Source of the DNA: Winogradskyella jejuensis
GTDB taxonomy: Bacteria > Bacteroidota > Bacteroidia > Flavobacteriales > Flavobacteriaceae
DNA length: 64,000 nt
Assembly (NCBI RefSeq): GCF_900129745.1
Contig: NZ_FQWS01000001.1
Coordinates: forward strand, 1,364,001 to 1,428,000
Direction of reading: 5' to 3'
Below the pieces are notes generated by a model that was given only the letters and a program-made list of their open reading frames with translations, did no database searches and was not told the DNA's origin. This document shows positions 1 through 7,416 of the stretch, piece by piece. How positions within the stretch are numbered: the first letter of the stretch is position 1; each line of letters begins with the position of its first letter. A program made the position numbers and the translations under genes.

Positions 1-1526
1 TAGATAGCATTTTTGCCATAGAAATATTCTACAATCCCAGTCTTTGATTTTTGTAATTTAGACGTTATAGACTCAAGAGTAATGATTTCCGTAGTACGAA
101 TAGCATACTTTTTATCGATGGTTTCTTTAAGTGATTTTAAAGTGGTACTTATCTCTATCAATCGAGACCTAATACTATCTTGTTTTTTGAGGTAACTCTG
201 GTTTGTTGAAAAATTCAGTAATCGATTTATTAAAAGTTTTTGCTCTTTTAATAGTTGATTTTCTTTTACAAGCAAAGTGTCATTATTGCTATATTTTTCT
301 AGAAGCTCCTTTCTAATAGAATTGTTTTTCAGATAAGAAACTTTGTTTCGTTCGGCAAAGTTTATAGCTTGTTCTATGATTGAAGTGGATTTTTTATTTT
401 CGTAAAGCTGGTATAAAATATCGATACACTTTTCACTTCTATTTTTGTTAGCCCTTGCCTTAATAAAGTAGCTTTCTTCGTTGGTTGTTTCCTTATCCAA
501 AAGAGAAGCAACATAAAAACTAAGATTGTAATTCAATAGTTTTTTAGTGGGGTTTTGCTCAATAGCAGCTAATAAATCAAACACATCTATAAACGTATTT
601 TCTGGATACAAGTCTGTTTCGTTTAGCGATTGGTTAGTTTTAAAACCAGGAACAAGAATAGCAAGTGTGTTTTTTAATTCATTTAGTGCTTTATTGGGTT
701 CGTTTAAAAGATATAGTAGTTGCGCTTCTTCAAAACTTAGTCTTGCAAACTCTCTTTTAGACGTTAGTTTATTCTTAAGATGCTTATTTTTTATCTGATT
801 GAAGTAACTATAAGCCTTTTTGTAGTCCTCTTTTTCTTTAGCAAGTTGATAATTTTGTTCTAAAGATTCAAGATTATCTCTAGTATTGAAAACAATATCA
901 CCATCTAACAAAAGGGTATCTTGGTTAGTCTTCATTAAAAGAAGACTTGTTTGTTTTATAGAATGAAGACGTTGCAACTGTGATTTAGAGATACCATCGA
1001 ATTCTAGAGTTTTATCAACTATAGATATAACACTTTTATGCTTGTTTAAAGATTGATATAGCTTGGCAAGGTTAATACTACCTGAAATTTGTTGTGTCTT
1101 GTTATCTTGCTGTTTTGCGAGAGAAATGTAATGCTTGGTAATGTTTTCTGCTTTGATGTAAGCATTGGTTTTGTGGTAAAGAATACCGAGTGGAATCAAA
1201 CAATACTCAACAATATCATAACTATACACTTTGTTTTTCGTGTAAAGTTGGTGCGCCTTTTCGTAAGCTGAAATAGCTTGTTTTAGATAATTATTCTCGC
1301 TTAAGTAAAAGGCTTTATTTACAATAAGATTGATGAAGGCAAAATACTCGTCTTCTGTCTTTAATTGAGGTTCATATATTTTAATTTCAGTATTTAGAAT
1401 TTGTAAGTTTTTGAGATTTGGCTCACTATAAAATTGTTCTGTAGATGCGTAAATATCCTCCTCTAAAGTTTGAGAAAAGCAAAGCGATATGCTTAAAACA
1501 AAAAGAAGAAAGAAGAGGTTTTTCAT
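1..1526 (-). CDS. TPR-CHAT domain protein, exported (3' end outside window)
   Basis: Open from an ATG at 1526 to the left edge, giving at least 508 codons with no stop, so the C-terminus is missing. Residues 1-19 (start MKNLFFLLFVLSISLCFSQ) are a clear signal peptide. The middle is a long helical stretch with repeated A-x-Y/L-Y spacing typical of TPR repeats. The last readable residues (KTGIVEYFYGKNAI) match the opening strand of CHAT domains, the caspase-like peptidase fold (family knowledge); the catalytic His and Cys would lie outside the window. It follows the PKD protein gene on the same strand after 107 nt, at the distal end of the sigma-linked gene set. A secreted CHAT protein next to an ECF-like sigma factor invites a role in envelope proteolysis or signalling, but that is inference. 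Confident as TPR protein, fairly confident as CHAT. Confidence 0.8.
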   Translation of the reverse strand, partial: MKNLFFLLFVLSISLCFSQTLEEDIYASTEQFYSEPNLKNLQILNTEIKIYEPQLKTEDEYFAFINLIVNKAFYLSENNYLKQAISAYEKAHQLYTKNKVYSYDIVEYCLIPLGILYHKTNAYIKAENITKHYISLAKQQDNKTQQISGSINLAKLYQSLNKHKSVISIVDKTLEFDGISKSQLQRLHSIKQTSLLLMKTNQDTLLLDGDIVFNTRDNLESLEQNYQLAKEKEDYKKAYSYFNQIKNKHLKNKLTSKREFARLSFEEAQLLYLLNEPNKALNELKNTLAILVPGFKTNQSLNETDLYPENTFIDVFDLLAAIEQNPTKKLLNYNLSFYVASLLDKETTNEESYFIKARANKNRSEKCIDILYQLYENKKSTSIIEQAINFAERNKVSYLKNNSIRKELLEKYSNNDTLLVKENQLLKEQKLLINRLLNFSTNQSYLKKQDSIRSRLIEISTTLKSLKETIDKKYAIRTTEIITLESITSKLQKSKTGIVEYFYGKNAI

Positions 1527-1558
1527 GAGTTTATTTTTATTGTTCTTTATGGTCACAT

Positions 1559-1614
1559 GGAACATCCTAAATAATCATCTCTATAAGTGACTAAAATTTA
1601 GTCATGGATGTTTC
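1559..1614. repeat. nested inverted repeats upstream of the CHAT gene
   Basis: An inner perfect inverted repeat TGACTAAAATTTAGTCA (8-bp arms, one central base) occupies 1588-1604. It is enclosed by an outer, near-perfect pair GGAACATCC (1559-1567) and GGATGTTTC (1606-1614). There is no T-tract on the minus strand, so this is not a standard terminator. It sits between the PKD gene stop and the CHAT start and could be an operator or a structured leader. Confidence 0.5.
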
Positions 1615-1633
1615 ATTTAAACTTTAAAAGAAT

Positions 1634-3595
1634 TTAAAACTTCCAAATACCGTACAATTGAAGATAATTAAAATTATCCTTGAAGCTAAAGACATAACGC
1701 GCTCCAAAGCTAGGCCCAATTCTGGCAAAACCTCCTGTAACTTCAACTAAAAAACCAGTCCTGAGATTAGTAAAAGAATCTGTAAACTCGGAGGATGTGT
1801 TTAGAGTTTCTATGATTGGTGCTAGTGGATTTGTACCTTCAAAACGTTCTATTAAAAGTGATTCATCTCTTTTTTCACTGAGAGTTATCATGTTGTTGAG
1901 ACCCGCGCCTAATCCTATGTAGTTATTAATATTGTATCTAACCAAAATAGGAACTTCCCAATCGATATTCTGAAAACTAGACGAAGCCGTTGTACGCTGT
2001 AACTGCTCAAAACCTTGAGCGCCTCCTATAATCTCTTCAGTAACTGTAGTCTCAGAATCATAATTATGAAAGCTATTTAAAAGCTCTACTTGCCAGTACC
2101 ATCTGTAGGATTTGTAAGGAGAAACAGTTGCGCCTACAAAGTAGCTCTTAGAGTCTTTTAAATCTGGGAAATAATTGTAACCTGCCTTTGCACCAATTGA
2201 AATACCGGGTAAAAACCGAGTTGTAGAATAATTGGTGATTATAGGTTCGTTTTTATCAAAAATTATAGCAGTTCTACTTCTGGTTTTTTTCTTATGAAAG
2301 TCTTTAGAGAATTTAATTTTATACTTCACAAAACCTTTTGTAGAGTCGTATTCTTTTACATTTTTTTGCTCACTGCCAGGTAAGTAAATATTCTTGAATG
2401 TAAAGATAGCTTGCTTGTCTGTAAACGTAGTGTCTAGACAACTATACTGAACCTCTTGTTTAGGGCAAATTTTAACCTTAGGATACATGTCAATGACTTC
2501 AATGGTTTGCTTATCTAGCATCTCTGGTATGTCTGTTTCTAGGCGTATTTTACGTGCTGGGCCTTCGCCATTATTCTGAAACTTAATTTTATATTTCAAA
2601 GTTTTAAAACGGACTAATCTATAATTTAAAAATGTACCATTGCTCGACATTTTGTTAGGGTCATGAGACGTTACTATTTCCATTTCCATTTCTTTTACAG
2701 TATGGTTACTGAAATTAGAATCTGGGACATAAACACCACGAACAGAAATAATAGCGCTAGTGTCTTTAAGCATTTCTGGAGTGGTTTTAAGTGTGAAAAA
2801 GACATTACGCTCCTCTTTGGGCTCCATGTTTTTAAACTCTAATACTTTAGAGTTTTTGTAGTAGTCATTCGATTCTTTAAGTGTTTTTGGTAAATCAGTT
2901 TTTTTAGTAGAGTCTTGCTGTTTTTGGTAGTAGGTTAGAGAATTATTCTCCGTTGAAGCTAACAAAGTGCCTTCAAAATCGTCTTTTGGATTATTGTAAA
3001 CAACGTCATTATTAATAAAATCTTGTTCGCCATGATGGGTACGCGTGTCAATCAATTCAAAATTATCCGCGGCATATTTTTGTTCATTATAAAAGAGGTA
3101 AAGTCTTCCGTCTGATAGATAATCGTTTTCATTTTTATAACTCATTATTAAAACCATGTCTTGGTCTGGTACAGGTTCTCTATTGCGTTGTAGAGTAAAG
3201 TCTTCGGTCATTGATGCTTGCGCTTGAAAATCGTCATCAGTTTTTGCAACATTAATCTTTTTTGGCCTAGTTACTGGTGGTTTCCCTGTATCGTAATTAT
3301 TAGTAACCCATAGCTTCACTTCATAGTCACCTTTGTCTTTGTAGATATGCTTAGGATTTTTTTCTTTACTGTAGTTGCCATCTCCAAATTCCCAGTAGTA
3401 CGTGTAAAATGCTTTTGGAGCACCAGCTATTTGCTCTAATGGTGGTGTATCTGCTGTAAAAGATAAACTATCTCCCGCAGTTTTATAATTTATTGAAGCT
3501 ACTCTTGGTTTTATAGAATCAGTAGCGGTGTTTTGTTGAGAAAACACCGTTAGAAAACTTAAAAGAAAGCCAAAGACAAAAGCATTAGTTTTCAT
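1634..3595 (-). CDS. PKD domain protein with C-terminal beta-barrel-like region
   Basis: 653 aa with a signal peptide (residues 1-19, ending VFSQ). A PKD domain follows at about residues 30-115, with the signature WEFGDG near residue 70 and the closing strand KLWVTN. The central region is beta-rich and unassigned; parts recall the conserved-repeat domains that describe N-to-C transitions in cell-surface proteins. From about residue 465 the sequence alternates hydrophobic residues with Y/W/F and ends in YGIWKF with a terminal Phe, the pattern of a small outer-membrane barrel. So it is probably an outer-membrane protein with an Ig-like periplasmic or surface part. It lies between the lipoprotein gene (beyond a terminator) and the CHAT gene on the same strand. 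Exact function unknown. Confidence 0.75.
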   Translation of the reverse strand: MKTNAFVFGFLLSFLTVFSQQNTATDSIKPRVASINYKTAGDSLSFTADTPPLEQIAGAPKAFYTYYWEFGDGNYSKEKNPKHIYKDKGDYEVKLWVTNNYDTGKPPVTRPKKINVAKTDDDFQAQASMTEDFTLQRNREPVPDQDMVLIMSYKNENDYLSDGRLYLFYNEQKYAADNFELIDTRTHHGEQDFINNDVVYNNPKDDFEGTLLASTENNSLTYYQKQQDSTKKTDLPKTLKESNDYYKNSKVLEFKNMEPKEERNVFFTLKTTPEMLKDTSAIISVRGVYVPDSNFSNHTVKEMEMEIVTSHDPNKMSSNGTFLNYRLVRFKTLKYKIKFQNNGEGPARKIRLETDIPEMLDKQTIEVIDMYPKVKICPKQEVQYSCLDTTFTDKQAIFTFKNIYLPGSEQKNVKEYDSTKGFVKYKIKFSKDFHKKKTRSRTAIIFDKNEPIITNYSTTRFLPGISIGAKAGYNYFPDLKDSKSYFVGATVSPYKSYRWYWQVELLNSFHNYDSETTVTEEIIGGAQGFEQLQRTTASSSFQNIDWEVPILVRYNINNYIGLGAGLNNMITLSEKRDESLLIERFEGTNPLAPIIETLNTSSEFTDSFTNLRTGFLVEVTGGFARIGPSFGARYVFSFKDNFNYLQLYGIWKF

Positions 3596-3631
3596 AGTTA
3601 TATTGAGTTGATTGTATTTAAAGATATAAAA

Positions 3632-3656
3632 AAAGCGGTGACAAAGTCACCGCTTT
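3632..3656 (-). terminator. Rho-independent terminator of the lipoprotein gene
   Basis: A perfect 11-bp stem (AAAGCGGTGAC / GTCACCGCTTT) with a 3-nt loop lies 13 nt past the stop of the gene ending at 3670. On the minus strand the stem runs into a T-tract. It would separate transcription of the upstream pair from the PKD-CHAT pair. Confidence 0.9.
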
Positions 3657-3669
3657 CACAGATTAAGAA

Positions 3670-4665
3670 TTATGGTAGGGCATTTATGGCGCTTGTTAAT
3701 TCAGCATCTGTTGCCGAGATTAAGTCGCCAGCATTAAAAGTAATCTGGTCATTAGCTGCAATAGTCACCGATTGAATATGATATACCCATCCCCCAGTAT
3801 CATTTGGTGCTGCAAAAATAACGTGACACTCTAATCCTATTGGAATTTGACCATAATGCTCACTAAATAATCCTAATCCACTATCGTAAACATCCATATT
3901 AGCAAGTCCTGTTTCCTCACCGTCATATGAAATATACACGGCGCTATTTGTGTTGTCGTATCCAGCAGGAGGAGCAACTAAGATTGTAGTTTTTGGTCTT
4001 GGGTCGTTGTAAAAACGGTCTACATTACTCCATCCAAAATCGTTAAAGAATGCATAGTATTGTCCACCTTCGTTAAACACTTCACCTCCCATACCTTGAG
4101 GACCACCTTCCATTTCGTCCCAAGTAATATTATCGTTTTCATCTACTCTTCCTGTCCAAAGCTCCATTGCTGGGTCAGTACCTCCAGTAAGGTTAGATGG
4201 TATTTGTAATTCTAATGGACAGTTAGTTACAACTTCGTTTCCATTTTGAAAAGCTTCAATTAAAAACTCACCACCAGTTAAAAGCATAGCTTTATCGCCT
4301 CCAACTGTTGTTCCTAATGTTGTTCTATTAGTTTTTAGCATTGTGGCTTTGTCAAAAATTTCAATAAGCTCTACATCTATCACTCCTGTAGCAGGGTTTC
4401 CGTTTACGGTTAAACATGCCCCATTAATACTTACGCTTACACCGTTTGCTGTTGTTAGCGTTGTAATTCCGTCTTCAACAGTAAGTTGAAAATCTTGTTT
4501 TAAAGCTTCACGAGCGTTTTCTTTAAGATTTTGAAATTCCGCAGCTGAGGCTGGATTGCATACGACACCATCGCAGTCGTTATCTCTGTCGTCTGAAGTT
4601 TCACAACTTGTAAATGTGATTGCTGCGATTAATAAGGTTTTGAAAATTGATTTTAAAGTTTTCAT
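3670..4665 (-). CDS. secreted lipoprotein of unknown function in the sigma-linked cluster
   Basis: 331 aa. The N-terminus has a lipoprotein signal with Cys21 (context FTSC), followed by an acidic, Cys-containing linker. The body is beta-rich and resembles the group of Bacteroidetes lipoproteins with a ZU5-like or 'GG(E/F)' beta-sandwich (stretch around MLLTGGEFLIEA), but I cannot name a family with certainty. There are no catalytic motifs. Its start lies 28 nt downstream of a bipartite motif (4694-4724) identical in elements and spacing to that of the neighbouring 147-aa gene, suggesting control by the divergent sigma factor. A strong terminator follows. Confidence 0.75.
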   Translation of the reverse strand: MKTLKSIFKTLLIAAITFTSCETSDDRDNDCDGVVCNPASAAEFQNLKENAREALKQDFQLTVEDGITTLTTANGVSVSINGACLTVNGNPATGVIDVELIEIFDKATMLKTNRTTLGTTVGGDKAMLLTGGEFLIEAFQNGNEVVTNCPLELQIPSNLTGGTDPAMELWTGRVDENDNITWDEMEGGPQGMGGEVFNEGGQYYAFFNDFGWSNVDRFYNDPRPKTTILVAPPAGYDNTNSAVYISYDGEETGLANMDVYDSGLGLFSEHYGQIPIGLECHVIFAAPNDTGGWVYHIQSVTIAANDQITFNAGDLISATDAELTSAINALP

Positions 4666-4693
4666 AATTTCTAGTTTTTAGTGTTTTACATTT

Positions 4694-4724
4694 TTATATC
4701 AACAGGGTAATTGTTTTGTTACCC
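4694..4724 (-). promoter_or_regulatory. candidate ECF-type promoter, site 2
   Basis: Read on the minus strand: GGGTAACAA, then TGATATAA, with 16 nt between GGGTAAC and TGATATAA. The same two elements with the same 16-nt spacing occur at 5222-5252. The AAC in the upstream element is typical of ECF sigma -35 regions (family knowledge). It ends 28 nt before the lipoprotein ATG. The upstream element also forms one arm of a perfect 10-bp inverted repeat (4701-4710 / 4719-4728), possibly an operator. Confidence 0.6.
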
Positions 4725-4728
4725 TGTT
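4701..4728. repeat. perfect inverted repeat overlapping promoter site 2
   Basis: AACAGGGTAA (4701-4710) and TTACCCTGTT (4719-4728) form perfect 10-bp arms around an 8-nt loop. A T-rich run follows only on the plus strand, where no gene ends, so it does not look like a terminator for the minus-strand genes. It overlaps the GGGTAAC promoter element. Confidence 0.6.
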
Positions 4729-4737
4729 TTTTAATTT

Positions 4738-5181
4738 TTATTTTCTTTTTTCGCTAGTAATGATTTTATAGCTGATGATTTCTCCTTTAGATACTAAGTC
4801 TATTATCTCTCTCGCTTTGTTCTCAGAAGAAGAGAATCCTTTGGCATTACCGTTAGTAGATTTTACTTCCCAGTAATAGGTTCTATTATCTGCATTTTTT
4901 GCTTCAGATTTTAATATGTAATAGCTTGTAATCTTTTTTTCAAGGACAGCTTCGTTACGGCTAAAAAGTGCAATCATCTCTTTTGCGTCTTCAAGGCTAG
5001 ATGATGTTCCAGAGCTTTTACCTGATACTGTTTTTACAGACCACTCATAAATTTTAGTGATGTGGCTTTCTGTAATTTCTGTTTCAACAATTCCTTTAGC
5101 AGAAGTTGTTTCTAAAGTTGTAGCATTAATATTTAAGACTGATAATACTACCGTACTAATAATTAAAATTGATTGTTTCAT
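4738..5181 (-). CDS. small exported protein with two tandem repeats
   Basis: 147 aa. A signal peptide covers about residues 1-20. The mature part consists of two copies of a roughly 47-residue unit, about 45-92 and 102-147. The units align without gaps over their first half: W47/W104, V-K 49-50/106-107, G54/G111, S60-62/S117-119, A66/A123, then I-x-L and E at matching places. I do not recognise the family. Its start lies 40 nt from the candidate sigma promoter and it is the first gene divergent from the sigma gene, the usual position of an abundant target. A carrier, inhibitor or binding role is possible but unproven. Confidence 0.75.
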   Translation of the reverse strand: MKQSILIISTVVLSVLNINATTLETTSAKGIVETEITESHITKIYEWSVKTVSGKSSGTSSSLEDAKEMIALFSRNEAVLEKKITSYYILKSEAKNADNRTYYWEVKSTNGNAKGFSSSENKAREIIDLVSKGEIISYKIITSEKRK

Positions 5182-5221
5182 GATTTCTAATTTTTAATGA
5201 ATTAATTTTCTTGTTACAACC

Positions 5222-5252
5222 TTATATCAGCATGCTCTTGAAATTGTTACCC
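5222..5252 (-). promoter_or_regulatory. candidate ECF-type promoter, site 1
   Basis: On the minus strand: GGGTAACAA (GTTACCC at 5246-5252 on plus), 16 nt, then TGATATAA (5222-5229). It lies between the 147-aa gene and the divergent sigma gene. It is identical in both elements and in spacing to the site before the lipoprotein gene at 4694-4724, while the spacer sequences differ, which argues for a real bipartite promoter. Confidence 0.65.
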
Positions 5253-5297
5253 TATTTGTTTAAAGTTTTTTTAAATTAGTAGAAAATACAAGGCTTA

Positions 5298-5879
5298 GTG
5301 GGCGAAAAAAAAATTCATGAGGACCAGAAGTACATCACCGGATTGTTACAAAACAATTCGTTTGTAATACAATCTATCTACGATAAGTATGTGCCCAAAG
5401 TGGTTAACTATATAAAGCAGAATAGCGGAAGTGCTGATGAAGCACAAGACATTGTGCAAGATGTAATTATTACCATATATAATCAGGCAAGTCAAAAAAA
5501 TCTCCAACTTACATGTCCTTTTGACGCCTATTTCTTTCTGCTATGTAAACGTAAGTGGTTAAACTATCTCAAAAAAAATTACAATAAAGAGGTAACAATT
5601 AATGAGTCCACAGTATCTATAAGTGATAATGCACAAGAATTAGCCTTTGCAACCGAACTTTTTGGAGAGAAACAAGCTTTATTTTCCGAGATGTTTAAAC
5701 AATTAGGTGATGCTTGTAAGGATTTGCTTAAAGCAACTTTTAAGATAAAATCTATGGAAGAAGTTGCCGAAAGTTTGGGCGTAACGTACGCTTATGCCAG
5801 AAAGAAAAAATCCTTATGCATTGGTAAATTAACCGAAATGGTGCGTAAATCGCCCAAGTTTAACCAGCTTAAGTTATAA
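5298..5879 (+). CDS. ECF-like sigma-70 family RNA polymerase sigma factor
   Basis: 193 aa, the usual ECF size, with a GTG start. Region 2 covers about residues 20-90 (YDKYVPKVVNYIKQNSG, then a D-E-A-Q-D-I-V-Q-D motif that matches the core-binding helix). Region 4 lies at about residues 140-185 with the helix-turn-helix MEEVAESLGVTYAYARKKK. There is no region 3, as expected for this class. The next gene overlaps its stop by one base (TAATG) and encodes a one-TM partner. It diverges from a set of genes for exported proteins, two of which share a candidate promoter motif. Likely directs those genes; the target link is inferred. Confidence 0.9.
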   Translation: MGEKKIHEDQKYITGLLQNNSFVIQSIYDKYVPKVVNYIKQNSGSADEAQDIVQDVIITIYNQASQKNLQLTCPFDAYFFLLCKRKWLNYLKKNYNKEVTINESTVSISDNAQELAFATELFGEKQALFSEMFKQLGDACKDLLKATFKIKSMEEVAESLGVTYAYARKKKSLCIGKLTEMVRKSPKFNQLKL

Positions 5880-6625
5880 TGAAAGAAGAAAATTACATAG
5901 CGTTCGATAACTACTTGTCTCAATCTTTATCTCAAGAAGACCTTTTTGCTTTTGAAGAAAAGTTAAGCACAGACGAAGATTTTAAAGAGGCTTTTGAAAC
6001 TTACAGAGAATTGTCTGGGTTTTTAGAGCGTAGCTTAGATGATGGTCACGCTTCAAAAGAGTTTGAAACTAATCTCAAATCAATTTCTCAAAACTATTTT
6101 GAAAAGGAGAAGAAACAAACTCAACCTACAAAAGCATCAAGAACATTTAGAATAAGTCAATTAGCCATAGCAGCATCAGTAGCTGTATTTTTAGGGCTAT
6201 TTATTTTTAATACGTTCTCAGGTCCAGATTACTATGATTATTCAAATCATGATGCAATTAGTTTAACCGTCAGAGGAAACACAGAAGATGTAGTTTCTAA
6301 AGCACAAAATGCTTTTAATAATAGGGATTTTGAAGCTGCTGAAAACTATTTTACCCAAATTCTTAAAACTAATACTGAAAATATTGAAGTAAAACTTTAC
6401 AAAGCCATTAGCCAAATAGAACAAGATAAGTTTAACGAAGCAGATGCTATGCTTAGTGAAATTGCTTCTGGACAATCAGCTTATAAATATGAAGCAGTGT
6501 GGTATGCAGCTTTAAGTAAACTAAAACAAAATGATGATGAAGCTTGTCTTTTGTTACTTAGAGAAATTTCTGAAGATGCAGATACATACAAAAAAGCGCA
6601 AAAACTAATTAATAAGTTAGACTAA
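5879..6625 (+). CDS. single-pass membrane TPR protein, probable anti-sigma partner
   Basis: 248 aa. Residues 1-90 are cytoplasmic, charged and helical (LSxEDLFAFEEKLSTDEDF resembles the N-terminal domain of zinc-less anti-sigma-like proteins in Bacteroidetes). One transmembrane helix spans about 94-111 (LAIAASVAVFLGLFIF). Residues 133-245 form TPR-like helical hairpins (AQNAFNNRDFEAAENYF and repeats), which would be periplasmic. The topology fits a sensor that holds the sigma factor inside while its TPR part reads the envelope. Translationally coupled to the sigma gene. No classical anti-sigma zinc motif, so the role rests on topology and linkage. Confidence 0.8.
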   Translation: MKEENYIAFDNYLSQSLSQEDLFAFEEKLSTDEDFKEAFETYRELSGFLERSLDDGHASKEFETNLKSISQNYFEKEKKQTQPTKASRTFRISQLAIAASVAVFLGLFIFNTFSGPDYYDYSNHDAISLTVRGNTEDVVSKAQNAFNNRDFEAAENYFTQILKTNTENIEVKLYKAISQIEQDKFNEADAMLSEIASGQSAYKYEAVWYAALSKLKQNDDEACLLLLREISEDADTYKKAQKLINKLD

Positions 6626-6634
6626 AAAGATGTG

Positions 6635-6642
6635 TATTTTTG
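6635..6642 (+). promoter_or_regulatory. TAnnTTTG -10 box of tatD
   Basis: TATTTTTG fits the Bacteroidetes -10 consensus TAnnTTTG exactly. Only 4 nt separate it from the ATG at 6647, so the transcript would be leaderless or nearly so. It also argues against the in-frame GTG at 6632 as start. Confidence 0.6.
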
Positions 6643-6646
6643 CATC

Positions 6647-7414
6647 ATGGTTATAACAGACACGCATACACATTTATATAGCGAATCCTTTGACGAAGAC
6701 AGGCATATTATGATAGCCAGAGCAAAGGATGCCAATATAAAACGCTTTTTTATCCCAGCAATCGATTCTAGCTATACAGAATCTATGTACAAGCTAGAAG
6801 CTGATTTCCCCGATGAGGTGTTTTTAATGATGGGTTTACATCCTACGTCTGTTAAGGAAAACTACAAGGAAGAATTAGCACATGTCGAAGCGCAATTCAA
6901 AAAACGAAGTTTTTATGCTGTCGGCGAAATAGGAATTGATTTGTATTGGGATAAAAGTACCTTGCCTATCCAGATAGAAGCTTTTAAACACCAGATTAAC
7001 TTAGCAAAGAAGTATAAACTTCCTATTGTTATACATTGCAGAGAAGCTTTTGATGAAATTTTTCAAGTTTTAGAAGAAGAAAAGAGTGACGATTTATTCG
7101 GGATATTTCATTGCTTCACAGGAACTATAGAGCAGGCAAAACAAGCCATATCCTATAATATGAAATTAGGCATCGGCGGTGTAGTAACCTTTAAAAATGG
7201 AAAGATAGACCAGTTTATCAATCAAATAGATTTAAAACACATAGTTTTAGAAACCGACTCGCCTTACTTAGCGCCTAAACCTTACAGAGGAAAACGAAAC
7301 GAAAGTTCTTATATAATTAAGGTCGTAGAAAAGCTTTCAGAATTATATGGTATTTCTGAGGAAGAAATAGCCAAAATAACAACAGAAAATTCTAAAGCCA
7401 TTTTTGGTATTTAA
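6647..7414 (+). CDS. tatD: TatD family metal-dependent hydrolase (DNase)
   Basis: 255 aa from ATG 6647; an in-frame GTG at 6632 lies just before the -10 box and is not credible. The TatD metal ligands are all present in order: H7-x-H9 (TDTHTHLY), E in GEIGID, H in VIHCREA, H in FHCFTG and D in ETDSPYL. TatD enzymes are cytoplasmic 3'-5' exonuclease/endonuclease-like hydrolases of the amidohydrolase TIM-barrel superfamily, linked to DNA quality control. The gene is followed after 2 nt by ansA, so the two are probably cotranscribed. Confident at family level. Confidence 0.93.
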   Translation: MVITDTHTHLYSESFDEDRHIMIARAKDANIKRFFIPAIDSSYTESMYKLEADFPDEVFLMMGLHPTSVKENYKEELAHVEAQFKKRSFYAVGEIGIDLYWDKSTLPIQIEAFKHQINLAKKYKLPIVIHCREAFDEIFQVLEEEKSDDLFGIFHCFTGTIEQAKQAISYNMKLGIGGVVTFKNGKIDQFINQIDLKHIVLETDSPYLAPKPYRGKRNESSYIIKVVEKLSELYGISEEEIAKITTENSKAIFGI

Positions 7415-7416
7415 AT

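Noticed and set aside
4701..4740. Hairpin plus T-run as a terminator on the plus strand.
   Set aside because: No plus-strand gene ends there; the hairpin overlaps the promoter motif of the lipoprotein gene and is better read as regulatory.
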